64,000 nucleotides of DNA from an uncultured Prevotellaceae bacterium (GTDB taxonomy: Bacteria > Bacteroidota > Bacteroidia > Bacteroidales > Bacteroidaceae), in the NCBI GenBank assembly GCA_947168045.1, contig CAMVKN010000012.1:1-64000 (forward strand), in the 5' to 3' direction. The position numbers and the translations under genes were made by a program. Shown one piece after another: positions 5,663 through 15,173 of this stretch. The notes under the pieces were generated by a model. It made no database searches and was not told where the DNA came from. It saw only the letters and a program-made list of their open reading frames with translations. Numbering within the stretch: the first letter of the stretch is position 1; each line of letters begins with the position of its first letter.

Positions 5663-7543
5663 TCAGTAGCCAATCTTTCCGTTCCACTTCAGGAACCATG
5701 TGCTGCGGTCGGTGAAGTTGGTCTTCAGCTCGGCCTGCACCTCCTGCCGCAGCTCCTCACCCCGGCGTGCGGTGATGTGGTGGGCCATGAAGGCGGCGGG
5801 GTTGTCCTGACGGAAGGCGAAGCGCATGAGGTCATAGTAGCGTGTGCCCTCGAAAGCCAGCTCAAGCGCTTCCTCGTTGAGCAGCAGACTGTCGACGACC
5901 ACCTGTTGCTCAGCCACCAGCTGTGCACGCTTCTGCGGGTCGGGCTCAATGGTGTCGTTGGGCAGCACATAGTTGGTGTTCATGGGCGTGTAGCCAGCGC
6001 CACGGCTATGGACACCCAGCTGGTTGGCCCTTCCGCTGCCGCTGCCGGCGAAGTCGAAGACGGTGGCCACCTCGTAGATGCCGTCGTCGAAGTTGAACTG
6101 TGCCAGGAAGAGCGAGTCGGCGCGGTCGTCAGTCATGTAGTAGGGCATGGCCTCCTCCTTGATGACCTTGTTGCTCAAGCCCTTGGACAGGATGAGGTAG
6201 GCCATGCGCGGATAGCCGGCACCGTTGAGCGCCTCAGCCAGGTGCAGGTAGACCGTAATGCCACGGTAGAGGGTGACGTCGGTGTTTTCATGCTTTCCGA
6301 TGTGCTTGGTACGGATGCGCTCCTCAGTGTAGCTGTCGTAGACCTCACTCTCACTGTAGACATGGCTCAGGCGCAGGTCACCACTCTGGTAGTCGGTCAG
6401 CCCCTTCGGTGCGAAGGTGAACGACGTGCCGTTCCTTGACGGCAGACAGTAGTCCTGCGCTGCCGAGAGGTCGAACATGCGCTGTGAGGGCTCGATGCTC
6501 ACCTTGTAGTCGTTCTTCGAGGTTGAGCTGAAGAGGTCGCGCAGCTCACTGTAGAAACCGTTGACCTTCGACGCAGCTCCGACAATGACGGTGATGGGAT
6601 TGTCACTGTACGACATGATGTTGCTGCCGTAGGAGAAGTCAAAGGCGGTGGTTCCTGCTGTCCACAGACGCCTGAAGAGCGAGGTGGGGTATGCCGTGTT
6701 GGTTCCGTTGCGCTCGCTGATGAACTTGAAGTATTGGAGCGCCGCCTGGCGGTAGTCGTTGACGCTGCCCGTGACGGAGGCCCGCCACAGGTAGAGCTCG
6801 CCACGCATCAGGCTCAGCGGGAAGAAGAGCTGGCGTGAGCCGCCAGGTGCGCCGAGCCCCACATTGCTGAGCGGATAGTAGGTGTTGTAGCGCTCAGGCA
6901 GCGTAGCCAGGTCGTTGATGAAGAAGGTGCAGATGTCCTCTATGCCGGCAGTGGTGCCCTTCTCGGCGGCCTCGGCGGCCTCACGGCTGAGCAGGGGCTC
7001 GGTGAACAGGGGCACACGCCCGTAGTTGAGCGCCAGCTGGAGGTAGGTCCATGCGCGGATGCTCTTGACGGCGGCGTACTCAGCCATGAAGATGGGCTCT
7101 ACGCTCGTGGTGGACCTCAGTGCCGTGTCAACATGCTCAATGTAGTAGTTGCAGTTGTTGATGACGGCATAGTAGTCCGAGGGGTAGTTGTAGGCGTTGT
7201 CGTCGCCGATGTTGAAGTTGGCCACGTCGCGCAGGTCGCTGCTGGCCGCCTGTGTGAGGTCCACCAGGTCGCCGCGCACCTCGCCAAGGATGACGGTGCG
7301 GTCGGCCAGGCCCTGCAGCTTGTACAGGATGCCAGACACTGACCATGCTGTGTCAACGGCATTGTTCAGGTGCTCCTTGTCAGCAAAGAGCACGTCGTTG
7401 GTCTCCTGCTCAAAGAAGTCGTCGCAGGAGGTGAGGGCCCACCCAAGCCCTCCCAAGGGGAGGGATGTCAAGATAGCAAAAAGCCACTTACGAGCCGTTA
7501 AAAAGACATGCTTGCACATGCTGTTCTTATGTATGGTATTCAT
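5663..7543 (-). CDS. SusD/RagB family nutrient-binding lipoprotein
   Basis: 626 residues. SusD proteins form the lid of the outer-membrane SusC channel and bind oligosaccharides or peptides at the cell surface. The lipobox is LTSC with Cys40, followed by DDFFE. The N-terminal helical SusD half is clear (NNCNYYIEHVD, AAVKSIRAWTYLQLALNYGRVPLF), and the C-terminal RagB part ends with LAFEGTRYYDLMRFAFR, the usual near-terminal SusD motif. It is the last gene of the run, 81 bases after its SusC partner (7625-10927). Unusually, the signal peptide core contains SLPLGGLGW, translated from a GC-rich palindromic repeat (7441-7466). Start codon: first Met; Met9 is an alternative. Confidence 0.95.
   Translation of the reverse strand: MNTIHKNSMCKHVFLTARKWLFAILTSLPLGGLGWALTSCDDFFEQETNDVLFADKEHLNNAVDTAWSVSGILYKLQGLADRTVILGEVRGDLVDLTQAASSDLRDVANFNIGDDNAYNYPSDYYAVINNCNYYIEHVDTALRSTTSVEPIFMAEYAAVKSIRAWTYLQLALNYGRVPLFTEPLLSREAAEAAEKGTTAGIEDICTFFINDLATLPERYNTYYPLSNVGLGAPGGSRQLFFPLSLMRGELYLWRASVTGSVNDYRQAALQYFKFISERNGTNTAYPTSLFRRLWTAGTTAFDFSYGSNIMSYSDNPITVIVGAASKVNGFYSELRDLFSSTSKNDYKVSIEPSQRMFDLSAAQDYCLPSRNGTSFTFAPKGLTDYQSGDLRLSHVYSESEVYDSYTEERIRTKHIGKHENTDVTLYRGITVYLHLAEALNGAGYPRMAYLILSKGLSNKVIKEEAMPYYMTDDRADSLFLAQFNFDDGIYEVATVFDFAGSGSGRANQLGVHSRGAGYTPMNTNYVLPNDTIEPDPQKRAQLVAEQQVVVDSLLLNEEALELAFEGTRYYDLMRFAFRQDNPAAFMAHHITARRGEELRQEVQAELKTNFTDRSTWFLKWNGKIGY
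7441..7466 (-). repeat. Palindromic GC-rich repeat inside a SusD signal peptide
   Basis: CCCTCCCAAGGGGAGGG is a short palindrome of the same family as the intergenic copy at 7590-7621. It is translated on the minus strand as SLPLGGLGW directly before the lipobox. Confidence 0.75.
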
Positions 7544-7589
7544 ATAATATGATATAGTTGAATGTCTGTTTATACTGCGAGTTTAATCA

Positions 7590-7621
7590 CTCCCCTCCCC
7601 TGAGAGGGGTCGGGGGCGGGC
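7590..7621. repeat. Intergenic GC-rich palindromic repeat
   Basis: CTCCCCTCCCCTGAGAGGGG followed by TCGGGGGCGGG fills most of the SusC-SusD gap. It can form a hairpin and may weaken readthrough between the two genes. It is one of about ten family members in the window. Confidence 0.7.
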
Positions 7622-7624
7622 TTT

Positions 7625-10600
7625 TTACAGATTAATCTTCACACCGGCCACGAAGCTGCGGCTGTGCCCGAGGTAGCCCACGTCGATGCCCTGCCCAATG
7701 ACATTGCCGGTCATGGTGCCCTCAGGGTCGCTGCCCAGGTAGCGTGTGACGGTCAGCAGGTTGTTGCCTTGCACCCAGAACTGCATGCCCTGTATGAACT
7801 CCGACTTCATGGGCAGGTCGTAGCTCAGGGTGACGCTCTTCAGGCGCAGGTAGGAGCCGTCCTCAATCCAGCGGTCGCTGAAGCGGGCGTTGCCCAAGGG
7901 GTCCTGGAAGGTGATGCGCGGCACGTCGGTCTGCTGGTCTTCCACCTGCCAGCGGCGCAGCATGGCCGTGGTCTGGTTCATGAAGCGGTTGCCGCCTTCA
8001 AGCTGGGAACGCATGTAGTTGTACACGTCGTTGCCCAACGAGTAGTTGAAGCGCACGTCGAGACGCAGCCGCTTCCAGCTGAGGCTGCTGTAGATGTTGC
8101 CGTAGATGTCGGGGTTGGGGTCGCCAATGACGGTCTGGTCGGCTTCGGTTATCATGCCATCGCCATTGAGGTCGGCAAAGTGTACGTCGCCAGCCTCGAA
8201 GTAGTTCTTGTCCAGACCGTTGTCAGCCATGAAGTAGAGTCCCTGCTCGCCGGGCAGTCCGGCCTGCTGGGCCTCCTCTGTGTTCCTGAACACGCCCAGC
8301 GCCTTGTAGCCGTAGAACATGTTGGCGGCCTGGCCCTCCTGCGAGCGTATGGTGGCGCCATAGAGCGATGTGTCGAAATAGCGGTTGCCTTCAGCCGTCA
8401 TGCTGGCGCTCTGAGGCAGCTTGGTCAGCTGGTTCTTGTAGTGACCGGCGCTGACGCCCACCTGCCACTGCCAGTCCTTCAGGGCTATCACCTTGACATT
8501 GACGCTGGCGTCGAAGCCTTCGTTCTTCAGCTCGCCGTCGTTGCTCCAGTTCTGGCGCAGACCGCTGAGGTAGCCCAGTGACTGCCGTGTCAGCAGGTTG
8601 GTGGTGGTGGAACGGAAGTAGTTCAGCGTCAGCCCCACGCGGTTGTTGAGCAGCCGTGCATCGAGACCACCGTTGAAGCGGCGGGTGGTCTCCCACTTGA
8701 TGGTGTTGTTGCCGATACCCTCGAAGGCCAGACCCGACAGGGTGTTCTGGAAGTCGATAGAGGCGAAGTAGCTCCTGGTGGCATAGTAGTCGATGTCATC
8801 GTTGCCGCTCATGTCGAAACCGGCGGTCAGACGCAGGTAGTCAATGCCCTTGACATCGGCCAGCCACGGCTCGTTGGTCATCACCCACGATGCCTGGACG
8901 GCGGGGAAGAAGGCCCAGGGAGCCTTGAGCAGCTTGACGTCGCCACTCTCGGAGCCAAAGCGCGAGGAGCCCTCCATGGTGAGGTTGGCCTGCAGGTAGT
9001 AGCGGCCACGGTAGTTGTACTCGGCCTGGGCATACCATGCCAGCGAGTTCCAGTTCTCGTTGATGCTCTCGGTGTCCTTGCCAAAGAGGTCTTTGCGCAT
9101 CTGCGGTGTCTTGTCGCTACCGGTGTTGTAACCCCACTGGCGGTTGACGGTGTAGCTCTCCCAGTTGATGCGTGCACCGCCGAAGAGGTGCAGGTGGTGG
9201 GCATCGAAGCGGTGTGTCCAGTCAATGCGCGTGTCGCTCATCACGGAGTTCTGCTTCGAGGCTAAGGAGCGCACCTCGTTGGTGACGATGCTGCCCAAGG
9301 ACGATACATAGTACGTGGGGGTTCCGTTGATGGGGATGTAGAACATCTCGTTGGTGTTTACCAAGTTATAGCTAAAGTGCTCACTGAGGTAGAGGTCCTT
9401 GGCCAGCTCATACTTGGGCGTGACGGTCAGGTTGAGCAGTGAGTTCTCAAAGCGGTTCTTGTTCTCAGCGTCAGACCACTCCAGGATGGCGGCGGGGTTG
9501 CCCAGCTTCCAGTTGTAGCTGCTGTACTTGGTCAGTGCCTCGGTGAGGTAGTCCTCGTCGGCAACGTCGAACTTCGTCTCTGAGAACACACCACGGCCCG
9601 CGTCGTTGTGGCCATAGCTGTAGGGACTCATAAAGGGACTCTTGACGTAGGCCAGGAACGATGGTGCACTGGGCGTACCCTCGTCGTAGCCTACAGGAGC
9701 ACCGTCGTTGCGCAGGTTGCGCGTGATGTTCGAGAAGGAGGCATCGAAACGCACATCCAGGCGCGAGCCCAGTGAGATGTCGGTGTTGAAGCGCACGTTC
9801 AGCCGCCCCATGTCGTTGTTCTTCAGTGTGCTCTGCTGGTTGCCATAGCCCACGGAGAGGTTGTAGTTGGCCACCTCGTCGCCACCCTCGACATTGATGC
9901 CGTAGTTCTGGGTGAAGGCGGTGCGGTAGACGTAGTCCTTCCAGTCGGTGCTCTGGTGGTAGAGGTCATAGTAGTAGTAGTTGGGATCCTCGTTGAGGAA
10001 CTTGAACGACTGCGTCAGCGTGCTCGTCGTCTTGAGCAGCTCTGAGGCATAGCCACGGTATTCGCCGGCATCCATCACCGACATGAGCTTCGGCTCCAGG
10101 GTGACACCAGCTGAGATGTTGGCCGTGATGCGTGTTGCCATCGACTTGTTGCGGCGGGTCTGCACGAGGATGACACCGTTGGCACCCTTGGCACCATAGA
10201 GGGCGGTGCCATTGCGCAAGACGGTCACCTTCTCGATGTCAGCAGGGTTGATGCTCGACAGCACGTCGTTGTAGAAGCCTTCGTGGAGCATCGTGCGACT
10301 GTATTGCTGGTCGATGATGACACCGTCGACGACGACCAGCGGCTGTGCATTGACATTGAGCGAGTTCAGGCCCTGGACGAACATGACTGAGCCAATGCCG
10401 GGCGTGCCGCCTCGGCTGATGGTGTGGACGTAGGCGCCCAGCTGGTCCTCCACCTCGTCCTTGACGTTGACGGCGTTGGTGTAGCGGAAGTCGATAGCCT
10501 GTTGCGTGCCCAGGACATTGGTCGTTGCGTCATAGTCGCCACGGAAGGCGGTGCCGTAGAGCAGGGCGGTGCGTTGCTGCTCGCCGCTGACCAGGCCCTG

Positions 10601-10927
10601 CTGCTGTGACAGGTAGTCGGTGGTGGTGATGTAGAGTGCGGTGGCGAAGAGGGGCACCTTCAGCTCGTAGGTACCGTCGTCGCCCGTGAGCGTACTGTAG
10701 CCGTCCACCTCGGCGGCACGCACGATGGCGCCGGCCACCGGCTGCTGCGTGGCGGCATCGACAACGGTGCCGCGGACGGTGCGCGTGGGATATTGTTTCT
10801 TCACGACGGCCTTCCTCACGGGAGCCTGCACCTCCACTTCCTCCTCATCGTCGTTCTGGGCGTGGAGCGTGGCAGGCAGAGCGGTGAGCAGTGCCAGGGA
10901 AATGCCAAACAGGATATATTGTTTCAT
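7625..10927 (-). CDS. SusC/RagA family TonB-dependent outer-membrane transporter
   Basis: 1100 residues, the usual SusC size. Order: signal peptide ending LHAQ (residue 24); an acidic/basic linker; a carboxypeptidase-regulatory-like beta sandwich (about 50-130, VRGTVVDAATQQPVAGAIV); the plug with PLVVVDGVI, INPADIEKVTVLRNGTALYGAKGANGVI; and a 22-strand barrel ending in VAGVKINL with a C-terminal hydrophobic residue. It imports large ligands captured by the SusD lipoprotein encoded next (5663-7543), powered by TonB-ExbBD. It starts 34 bases after a FAS1 lipoprotein gene. The plug motif reads G-T-A-L-Y-G-A-K rather than the more common A-A-A-I-Y-G. Substrate unknown. Confidence 0.96.
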   Translation of the reverse strand: MKQYILFGISLALLTALPATLHAQNDDEEEVEVQAPVRKAVVKKQYPTRTVRGTVVDAATQQPVAGAIVRAAEVDGYSTLTGDDGTYELKVPLFATALYITTTDYLSQQQGLVSGEQQRTALLYGTAFRGDYDATTNVLGTQQAIDFRYTNAVNVKDEVEDQLGAYVHTISRGGTPGIGSVMFVQGLNSLNVNAQPLVVVDGVIIDQQYSRTMLHEGFYNDVLSSINPADIEKVTVLRNGTALYGAKGANGVILVQTRRNKSMATRITANISAGVTLEPKLMSVMDAGEYRGYASELLKTTSTLTQSFKFLNEDPNYYYYDLYHQSTDWKDYVYRTAFTQNYGINVEGGDEVANYNLSVGYGNQQSTLKNNDMGRLNVRFNTDISLGSRLDVRFDASFSNITRNLRNDGAPVGYDEGTPSAPSFLAYVKSPFMSPYSYGHNDAGRGVFSETKFDVADEDYLTEALTKYSSYNWKLGNPAAILEWSDAENKNRFENSLLNLTVTPKYELAKDLYLSEHFSYNLVNTNEMFYIPINGTPTYYVSSLGSIVTNEVRSLASKQNSVMSDTRIDWTHRFDAHHLHLFGGARINWESYTVNRQWGYNTGSDKTPQMRKDLFGKDTESINENWNSLAWYAQAEYNYRGRYYLQANLTMEGSSRFGSESGDVKLLKAPWAFFPAVQASWVMTNEPWLADVKGIDYLRLTAGFDMSGNDDIDYYATRSYFASIDFQNTLSGLAFEGIGNNTIKWETTRRFNGGLDARLLNNRVGLTLNYFRSTTTNLLTRQSLGYLSGLRQNWSNDGELKNEGFDASVNVKVIALKDWQWQVGVSAGHYKNQLTKLPQSASMTAEGNRYFDTSLYGATIRSQEGQAANMFYGYKALGVFRNTEEAQQAGLPGEQGLYFMADNGLDKNYFEAGDVHFADLNGDGMITEADQTVIGDPNPDIYGNIYSSLSWKRLRLDVRFNYSLGNDVYNYMRSQLEGGNRFMNQTTAMLRRWQVEDQQTDVPRITFQDPLGNARFSDRWIEDGSYLRLKSVTLSYDLPMKSEFIQGMQFWVQGNNLLTVTRYLGSDPEGTMTGNVIGQGIDVGYLGHSRSFVAGVKINL

Positions 10928-10961
10928 AGCTTCTTTCAGTATGTATTAGTCGTGAAACATG

Positions 10962-12845
10962 TTAACGGAGCATATACCAACCCTTGTAGGCCCGGTCGTC
11001 ATACTGTCCGTGGGGATAGAGCAACAGGCCAGGCTTGCCCTGGGCCGATGCGGGAATGTTGAGGTCGGCAGGCAGGACATCGACGAGCTGCAGGGTGCCG
11101 TGGGGCACCAGCAGGATGCAGTCGATGCGCATGGTGCGCACCATGCGGCCACTGTTGTAGTCGCTACTGCCCACGCGCGTCTCAACCTTCATCAGCGACT
11201 GCAGCTCCTTGGTGGTGACGCCGTAGGTGCAGTAAGGGAACTTGAAGTCCTCGGCCACGAGGAAGTAGTCCACCTGGTCTGGCGTGGTGGTGAACGTCGA
11301 AGAAACGAAGTCCTTCACGCCAGGGCTGCTGATGGTGCAGCGCACCTTGGTGGGGACGCGGTTCTCAGCCTTGGCGTTGCTGTCGCTGGCAAGGGCGGGG
11401 GCGGTGACGAGATAGATGTCGTAGCCCACGTTTGACAGGACATTGTTGAGATAGTAGGTGATGTCAATGTTGCTCGACAGCGTGGGTGACACCTCGGCAT
11501 AGCCGTTGTTCCACAGGCGATTGTAGAACACGTTGTCGCTGGTGGTGTAGCGGCTGGCGAACTCTGCCAGGTCGGTGGAGTCCTTCAGGCTGGCGTTCCA
11601 CTCGCGCGTGACACTCTTCACATTCGAGCTGTACTCACCCTCAACGATGATATACTGGTTGAAGGTCATGCGCTTGTCAATGTTCCACTGTGTGGCCTTG
11701 CGCACCTCGCCGTTGCTGCACGGGATGACCTGCGCACCGCTGAGGGCACCGTTCTGGCTCATCGGCTTGTAGTACTGGTAGTACTCGAAGGGAAGATTCC
11801 ACATCATGCTGCGCAGGGAGTACTCCTTGATGCAGTTCTCAGACATGGCCGAGTCCTGCAGGGCGGCGTCGCTGTTGAAGGTGCGGCTGAAGGTGGTGCC
11901 TTCCATGATGGCCAGGCGGGTGTTGCGATAGACCATGGAGTCGCGTTTCTCCACCCCGGCGTTGTAGTTGAAGTAGGGCTCGTACTCCTCAACCAGCTGG
12001 CGCCACACCTCGTTGGTGGGTGTCAGGAAGATGTAGGTGCTGTCCTCCACAAAGAGGTTGCCCAGTGTGCTGAACAGACGGTTGCGCTGGACGAACACTG
12101 AGTCGAGGTACTCCGTCTGGCCGTTCTTGATGCTTCCCGGCACGCTGAGGCCAGGCATGAAGTCCTTGTAGTAGAACTGCGGATAGCTGCGCCCGCTGAT
12201 GAGCGAGTCGCCGCTGTAGAGGAAGGTGCGCAGACTGTCGAGGTCGGGGTCCTTGCGCAGGTACTCGAAGACGTTGGGCCGATAGTCCACGCGCTCGCTG
12301 ACGGTGAAGAGGATGCCGTTGTCATACAGGTCGTTCTTCGTCAGCAGCGTGGCATTGCCCACGGCATTGGCGTTCAGGGCCATCTTCTTGCCGTTCATCA
12401 TGCGGATGGAGTCGTCGCTGAGCTTTGACACGGAGTGGTTGTAGAGTGCCACATGGTTCTGTATGAACTCCTTCAGCACGGTGTTGTCCTCGTCGATGGT
12501 GCCACTGCTCTTCTCCGTGCGGTACTGGCTGATGAGCTGCTGTGCCTGCTCGGCGGTGAAGCGGTCGTTGGTGGGAGCAAAGACGGTGAGCACCTGGGGT
12601 GAGTTCAGGGTGCGGTCGAAGCCGGTGGCCTCAGCCACGCTGACGAAGTTGGCCAGCTGTGGGTTGCTCTTCAAGGCCTGCCACAGGGTGCCCTCGTGCA
12701 AGCCGCCCGTGCCTGTGGCCTTGCCCTCGTAGTGGTCGTCCCACGTGTCGGTGCAGGAGCTGAGCCCAAAGGCCAACAGACAACAACCGATAGCCATTGC
12801 CGCCTTGGTCCGGCCACTTAACAAATTAAATTTATTGGTTACCAT
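10962..12845 (-). CDS. Fasciclin (FAS1) domain lipoprotein
   Basis: 627 residues. A lipoprotein signal ends at SSC with Cys31. FAS1 domains are adhesive beta/alpha folds; the H1 motif is seen in SPQVLTVFAPTNDRFTAEQ (about 80-100), and a second copy in STYIFLTPTNEVWRQLVEEY. The C-terminal half (TYYLNNVLSNVGYDIYLVTAP onward) resembles a beta-rich ligand-binding module without a name I trust. It sits between another FAS1 gene (48 bases upstream) and SusC (34 bases downstream) in one run, so it probably works at the cell surface with the SusC/SusD complex as an extra binding protein. Confidence 0.85.
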   Translation of the reverse strand: MVTNKFNLLSGRTKAAMAIGCCLLAFGLSSCTDTWDDHYEGKATGTGGLHEGTLWQALKSNPQLANFVSVAEATGFDRTLNSPQVLTVFAPTNDRFTAEQAQQLISQYRTEKSSGTIDEDNTVLKEFIQNHVALYNHSVSKLSDDSIRMMNGKKMALNANAVGNATLLTKNDLYDNGILFTVSERVDYRPNVFEYLRKDPDLDSLRTFLYSGDSLISGRSYPQFYYKDFMPGLSVPGSIKNGQTEYLDSVFVQRNRLFSTLGNLFVEDSTYIFLTPTNEVWRQLVEEYEPYFNYNAGVEKRDSMVYRNTRLAIMEGTTFSRTFNSDAALQDSAMSENCIKEYSLRSMMWNLPFEYYQYYKPMSQNGALSGAQVIPCSNGEVRKATQWNIDKRMTFNQYIIVEGEYSSNVKSVTREWNASLKDSTDLAEFASRYTTSDNVFYNRLWNNGYAEVSPTLSSNIDITYYLNNVLSNVGYDIYLVTAPALASDSNAKAENRVPTKVRCTISSPGVKDFVSSTFTTTPDQVDYFLVAEDFKFPYCTYGVTTKELQSLMKVETRVGSSDYNSGRMVRTMRIDCILLVPHGTLQLVDVLPADLNIPASAQGKPGLLLYPHGQYDDRAYKGWYMLR

Positions 12846-12847
12846 AT

Positions 12848-12893
12848 CTTTTCATTTATCATTTTTCATTTATTATTTAGGGCGAAGCCCGCA
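12848..12893. repeat. TTTATCA-type tract between two FAS1 genes
   Basis: CATTTATCATTTTTCATTTA and further units fill the 48-base gap between two FAS1 lipoprotein genes, ending in the small palindrome GGGCGAAGCCC. Same family as 4088-4163. Confidence 0.7.
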
Positions 12894-15131
12894 TCAGAGG
12901 TCGTCCTCCATCTCATCTTCGCCGTCGATGCCGTAGACCGACTTAGGCACCATCTCGAAGTAGTCGAGCATGAACTCGTTGTTGTTACCCTTCTTGCCAT
13001 TGCTGGCCACGCGGAAGCGGACGTAGTGGTCCTTGGTGGCGTCGATGTTTCCCTGGAAGAGCACCTTGCGGTAGGTACGCTCGTTGCCGGTGAAGAAAAA
13101 CTTTATGCCACTGGTGTTGAAGTGGTAGGTGCTTCGGCCGGCACGATAGGCGCCAAGGTTGCGCAGCACCTTCTGCTCGGCAGCACGGTCCTCGTCGCTC
13201 ATGGCCTGGTACTTGGCCAGCGTCTCGTCAGTCTCAAAGCGGTCACTGATGTAGAGGTCGCTGTTGAGGAACTTGCGCATGTCAAGAGGTATGCCCTGCG
13301 GCTCATCGTCGAAGTAGAGCTGCATGATGCCGCGCGTCTCAATGGAGCAGAAGCCCAGCCTGAGCTGCCACTCGCCGCTGAAGGGCACGGGGGGTATGCG
13401 GAAGGTGAAGTCGTAGTCGCCGAAGATGTTCCACTCGTCGCCCTGCCACGACCAGAAGTTGCAGTGGGGGCGGCGCATGACCAACTGACAGTTGGAGAAG
13501 CTCACACCGTCGAGGTAGCCTTCGGGGAAGTAGTAGTTGCGCCCATTGGCCGGCTTCTGCGAGTCGTCGGGAATGTTCGGGTCGTCATCAGTGGCATAGT
13601 TGCCCTGCAAGCGGATGTTGTTGCTCATAATCTCGGGGAAGATGGCCGAGAAGTCCATGCGTATGCGCATGTTCTGCACCACGTCGCGCACCTCCTGGCT
13701 GAACACCACCAGGTCGTCGACGTAGAAATAGTGTCCGTTGATGGCGTCGGCCTCCTGGTCAGGATAGACATCGCTGACGGTGATGACGTGTGAGCCGCGG
13801 CAGTTGTAGTCAGGCGCCTCATAGCGGCGGTTGACGAAGTGCTGGCCCTTGAGGTTGGCGTCAGGACCGTAGATGTCAATCTGGCTGGCATGCTGGTTCA
13901 TGGGGTCACGACGGCGCTTCTTGCTCAGCTGCTCAATCTTCAGCATCTTGTAGGGCAGCAGCGTCTGGTACCAGTCCACGGGGTTGCACAGCTCGGTGTT
14001 GAAGCCGAAGGCCTCGCCCGTCTCCTTCGGTGCGAAGGGTGTCAGCACATCGCTCTCAGCGGCATAGCGGTTGATGAAGTGGTACTGGACGAAACGGTGC
14101 AGCGGGTTGTTGGCACTGGTGAGGTGGTCGAAGTCGTGGCCCTCGCTGGCTACGTCCTCAGGATAGACGGGGTCGTAGAAGTGGCAGGCCAGGTCGTAGA
14201 GTGCACGCAGGGTGCCCTGGGCGGTAGAGATGCCATACTCGTCGAACTTCGCCAGATAGACGGAGTCGGGCTCCACGAAGGCGGTGTAGGCATACTTCTT
14301 GGTGTCGGGCAGCCAGGCAATCTCCTCCCAGGTGTGCGACTTGTAGCGGTAGCGCTCAGTGCGGTGCTGCTTGTGCCATGCGTCGTACTCCGGGTCGGAG
14401 ACGAGCTGGATTTGCTCGCTGACGCCCGTCTGCTGCAGTGCCTCGTAGAAGATGCTGATGTGCGGGTCGTCGCGCAGGATGTCGGCGATGAAGCTGTTCG
14501 ACTTCTCAATGACCTTGTCGATGGGCTGCACCACGCCGTTCTCCACCGAGTCGTTCTGGTGAATGAAGGTGCCGTCGGGAAGTGTCTTCTCGAAGATGAT
14601 GTGTGTTGTCTTCTCCAGATAGACCACGGCATTGCTGTCGGCATCCACGCCCTGCGAGGTGGCCAAGTAGCGCCCCATGAGGTTGGTGGTGGGGATGGTC
14701 TTCTGGTCCATCATATAGGTGGTATAGAGATTGTCGATGATGTGCGTGCGTGCGATGGTGTCGCAGTCAGCATCGCTGAGCTGGTCCACGCTCTGCAGTC
14801 CGCGCTTGTGCAGGAACTCCGTCACCGCGTCGTTGTCAGGCAGGAAGCAGGTGTAGCTGCCGTAGGTGGAGAGCAGGTCCATGAGGTGAGCGCGCTCCAC
14901 GATGGTCTGGAACTGGCTGTAGCAGGGTCGGGCCGCCATGTAGTCGCTGACCATCTCGCCGGTGAAGGTGTAGAAGTATTCGCTGTCCGGCTCGTCGGAG
15001 CAGGAGGTCAGCGCTACGCTGAATGATAAATGACCAATGATAAATGACAAACCTATCAGCGCTCGGCTCTGCCGCTTTGCTCTGCAAAGAAGTCGTTTAT
15101 ATACCTTGTTTACCATAGATTCTATATTCAA
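12894..15131 (-). CDS. FAS1-domain lipoprotein with C-terminal beta-sandwich-like region
   Basis: 745 residues. The lipobox is LTSC with Cys44. A FAS1 module lies at about 65-220, with GSYTCFLPDNDAVTEFL and DTIARTHIIDNLY as the usual H1 and H2 regions. The last 250 residues (NFWSWQGDEWNIFGDYDFTFRIPPVPFSGEWQLRLGF, split by loops) look like a galactose-binding type beta sandwich; the very C-terminus is acidic. The signal peptide core GLSFIIGHLSFSVAL is encoded by the TTTATCA repeat family (15022-15060). Start codon: first Met, with Met6 as an alternative. Encoded between SusD (42 bases upstream) and another FAS1 gene; likely surface exposed. Confidence 0.82.
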   Translation of the reverse strand: MNIESMVNKVYKRLLCRAKRQSRALIGLSFIIGHLSFSVALTSCSDEPDSEYFYTFTGEMVSDYMAARPCYSQFQTIVERAHLMDLLSTYGSYTCFLPDNDAVTEFLHKRGLQSVDQLSDADCDTIARTHIIDNLYTTYMMDQKTIPTTNLMGRYLATSQGVDADSNAVVYLEKTTHIIFEKTLPDGTFIHQNDSVENGVVQPIDKVIEKSNSFIADILRDDPHISIFYEALQQTGVSEQIQLVSDPEYDAWHKQHRTERYRYKSHTWEEIAWLPDTKKYAYTAFVEPDSVYLAKFDEYGISTAQGTLRALYDLACHFYDPVYPEDVASEGHDFDHLTSANNPLHRFVQYHFINRYAAESDVLTPFAPKETGEAFGFNTELCNPVDWYQTLLPYKMLKIEQLSKKRRRDPMNQHASQIDIYGPDANLKGQHFVNRRYEAPDYNCRGSHVITVSDVYPDQEADAINGHYFYVDDLVVFSQEVRDVVQNMRIRMDFSAIFPEIMSNNIRLQGNYATDDDPNIPDDSQKPANGRNYYFPEGYLDGVSFSNCQLVMRRPHCNFWSWQGDEWNIFGDYDFTFRIPPVPFSGEWQLRLGFCSIETRGIMQLYFDDEPQGIPLDMRKFLNSDLYISDRFETDETLAKYQAMSDEDRAAEQKVLRNLGAYRAGRSTYHFNTSGIKFFFTGNERTYRKVLFQGNIDATKDHYVRFRVASNGKKGNNNEFMLDYFEMVPKSVYGIDGEDEMEDDL
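15022..15060 (-). repeat. TTTATCA-type repeat encoding a FAS1 lipoprotein signal-peptide core
   Basis: On the minus strand TTTGTCATTTATCATTGGTC and the following ATTTATCATTCAGCG encode LSFIIGHLSFS directly before the lipobox of the 745-residue protein. AGCGTAGCGCT, a small palindrome, sits at the 3' edge, as at other members of the family. Confidence 0.8.
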
Positions 15132-15173
15132 TGAATGTTTAGTGACTCATGTTTAGTGTTTAGTGACTCATGT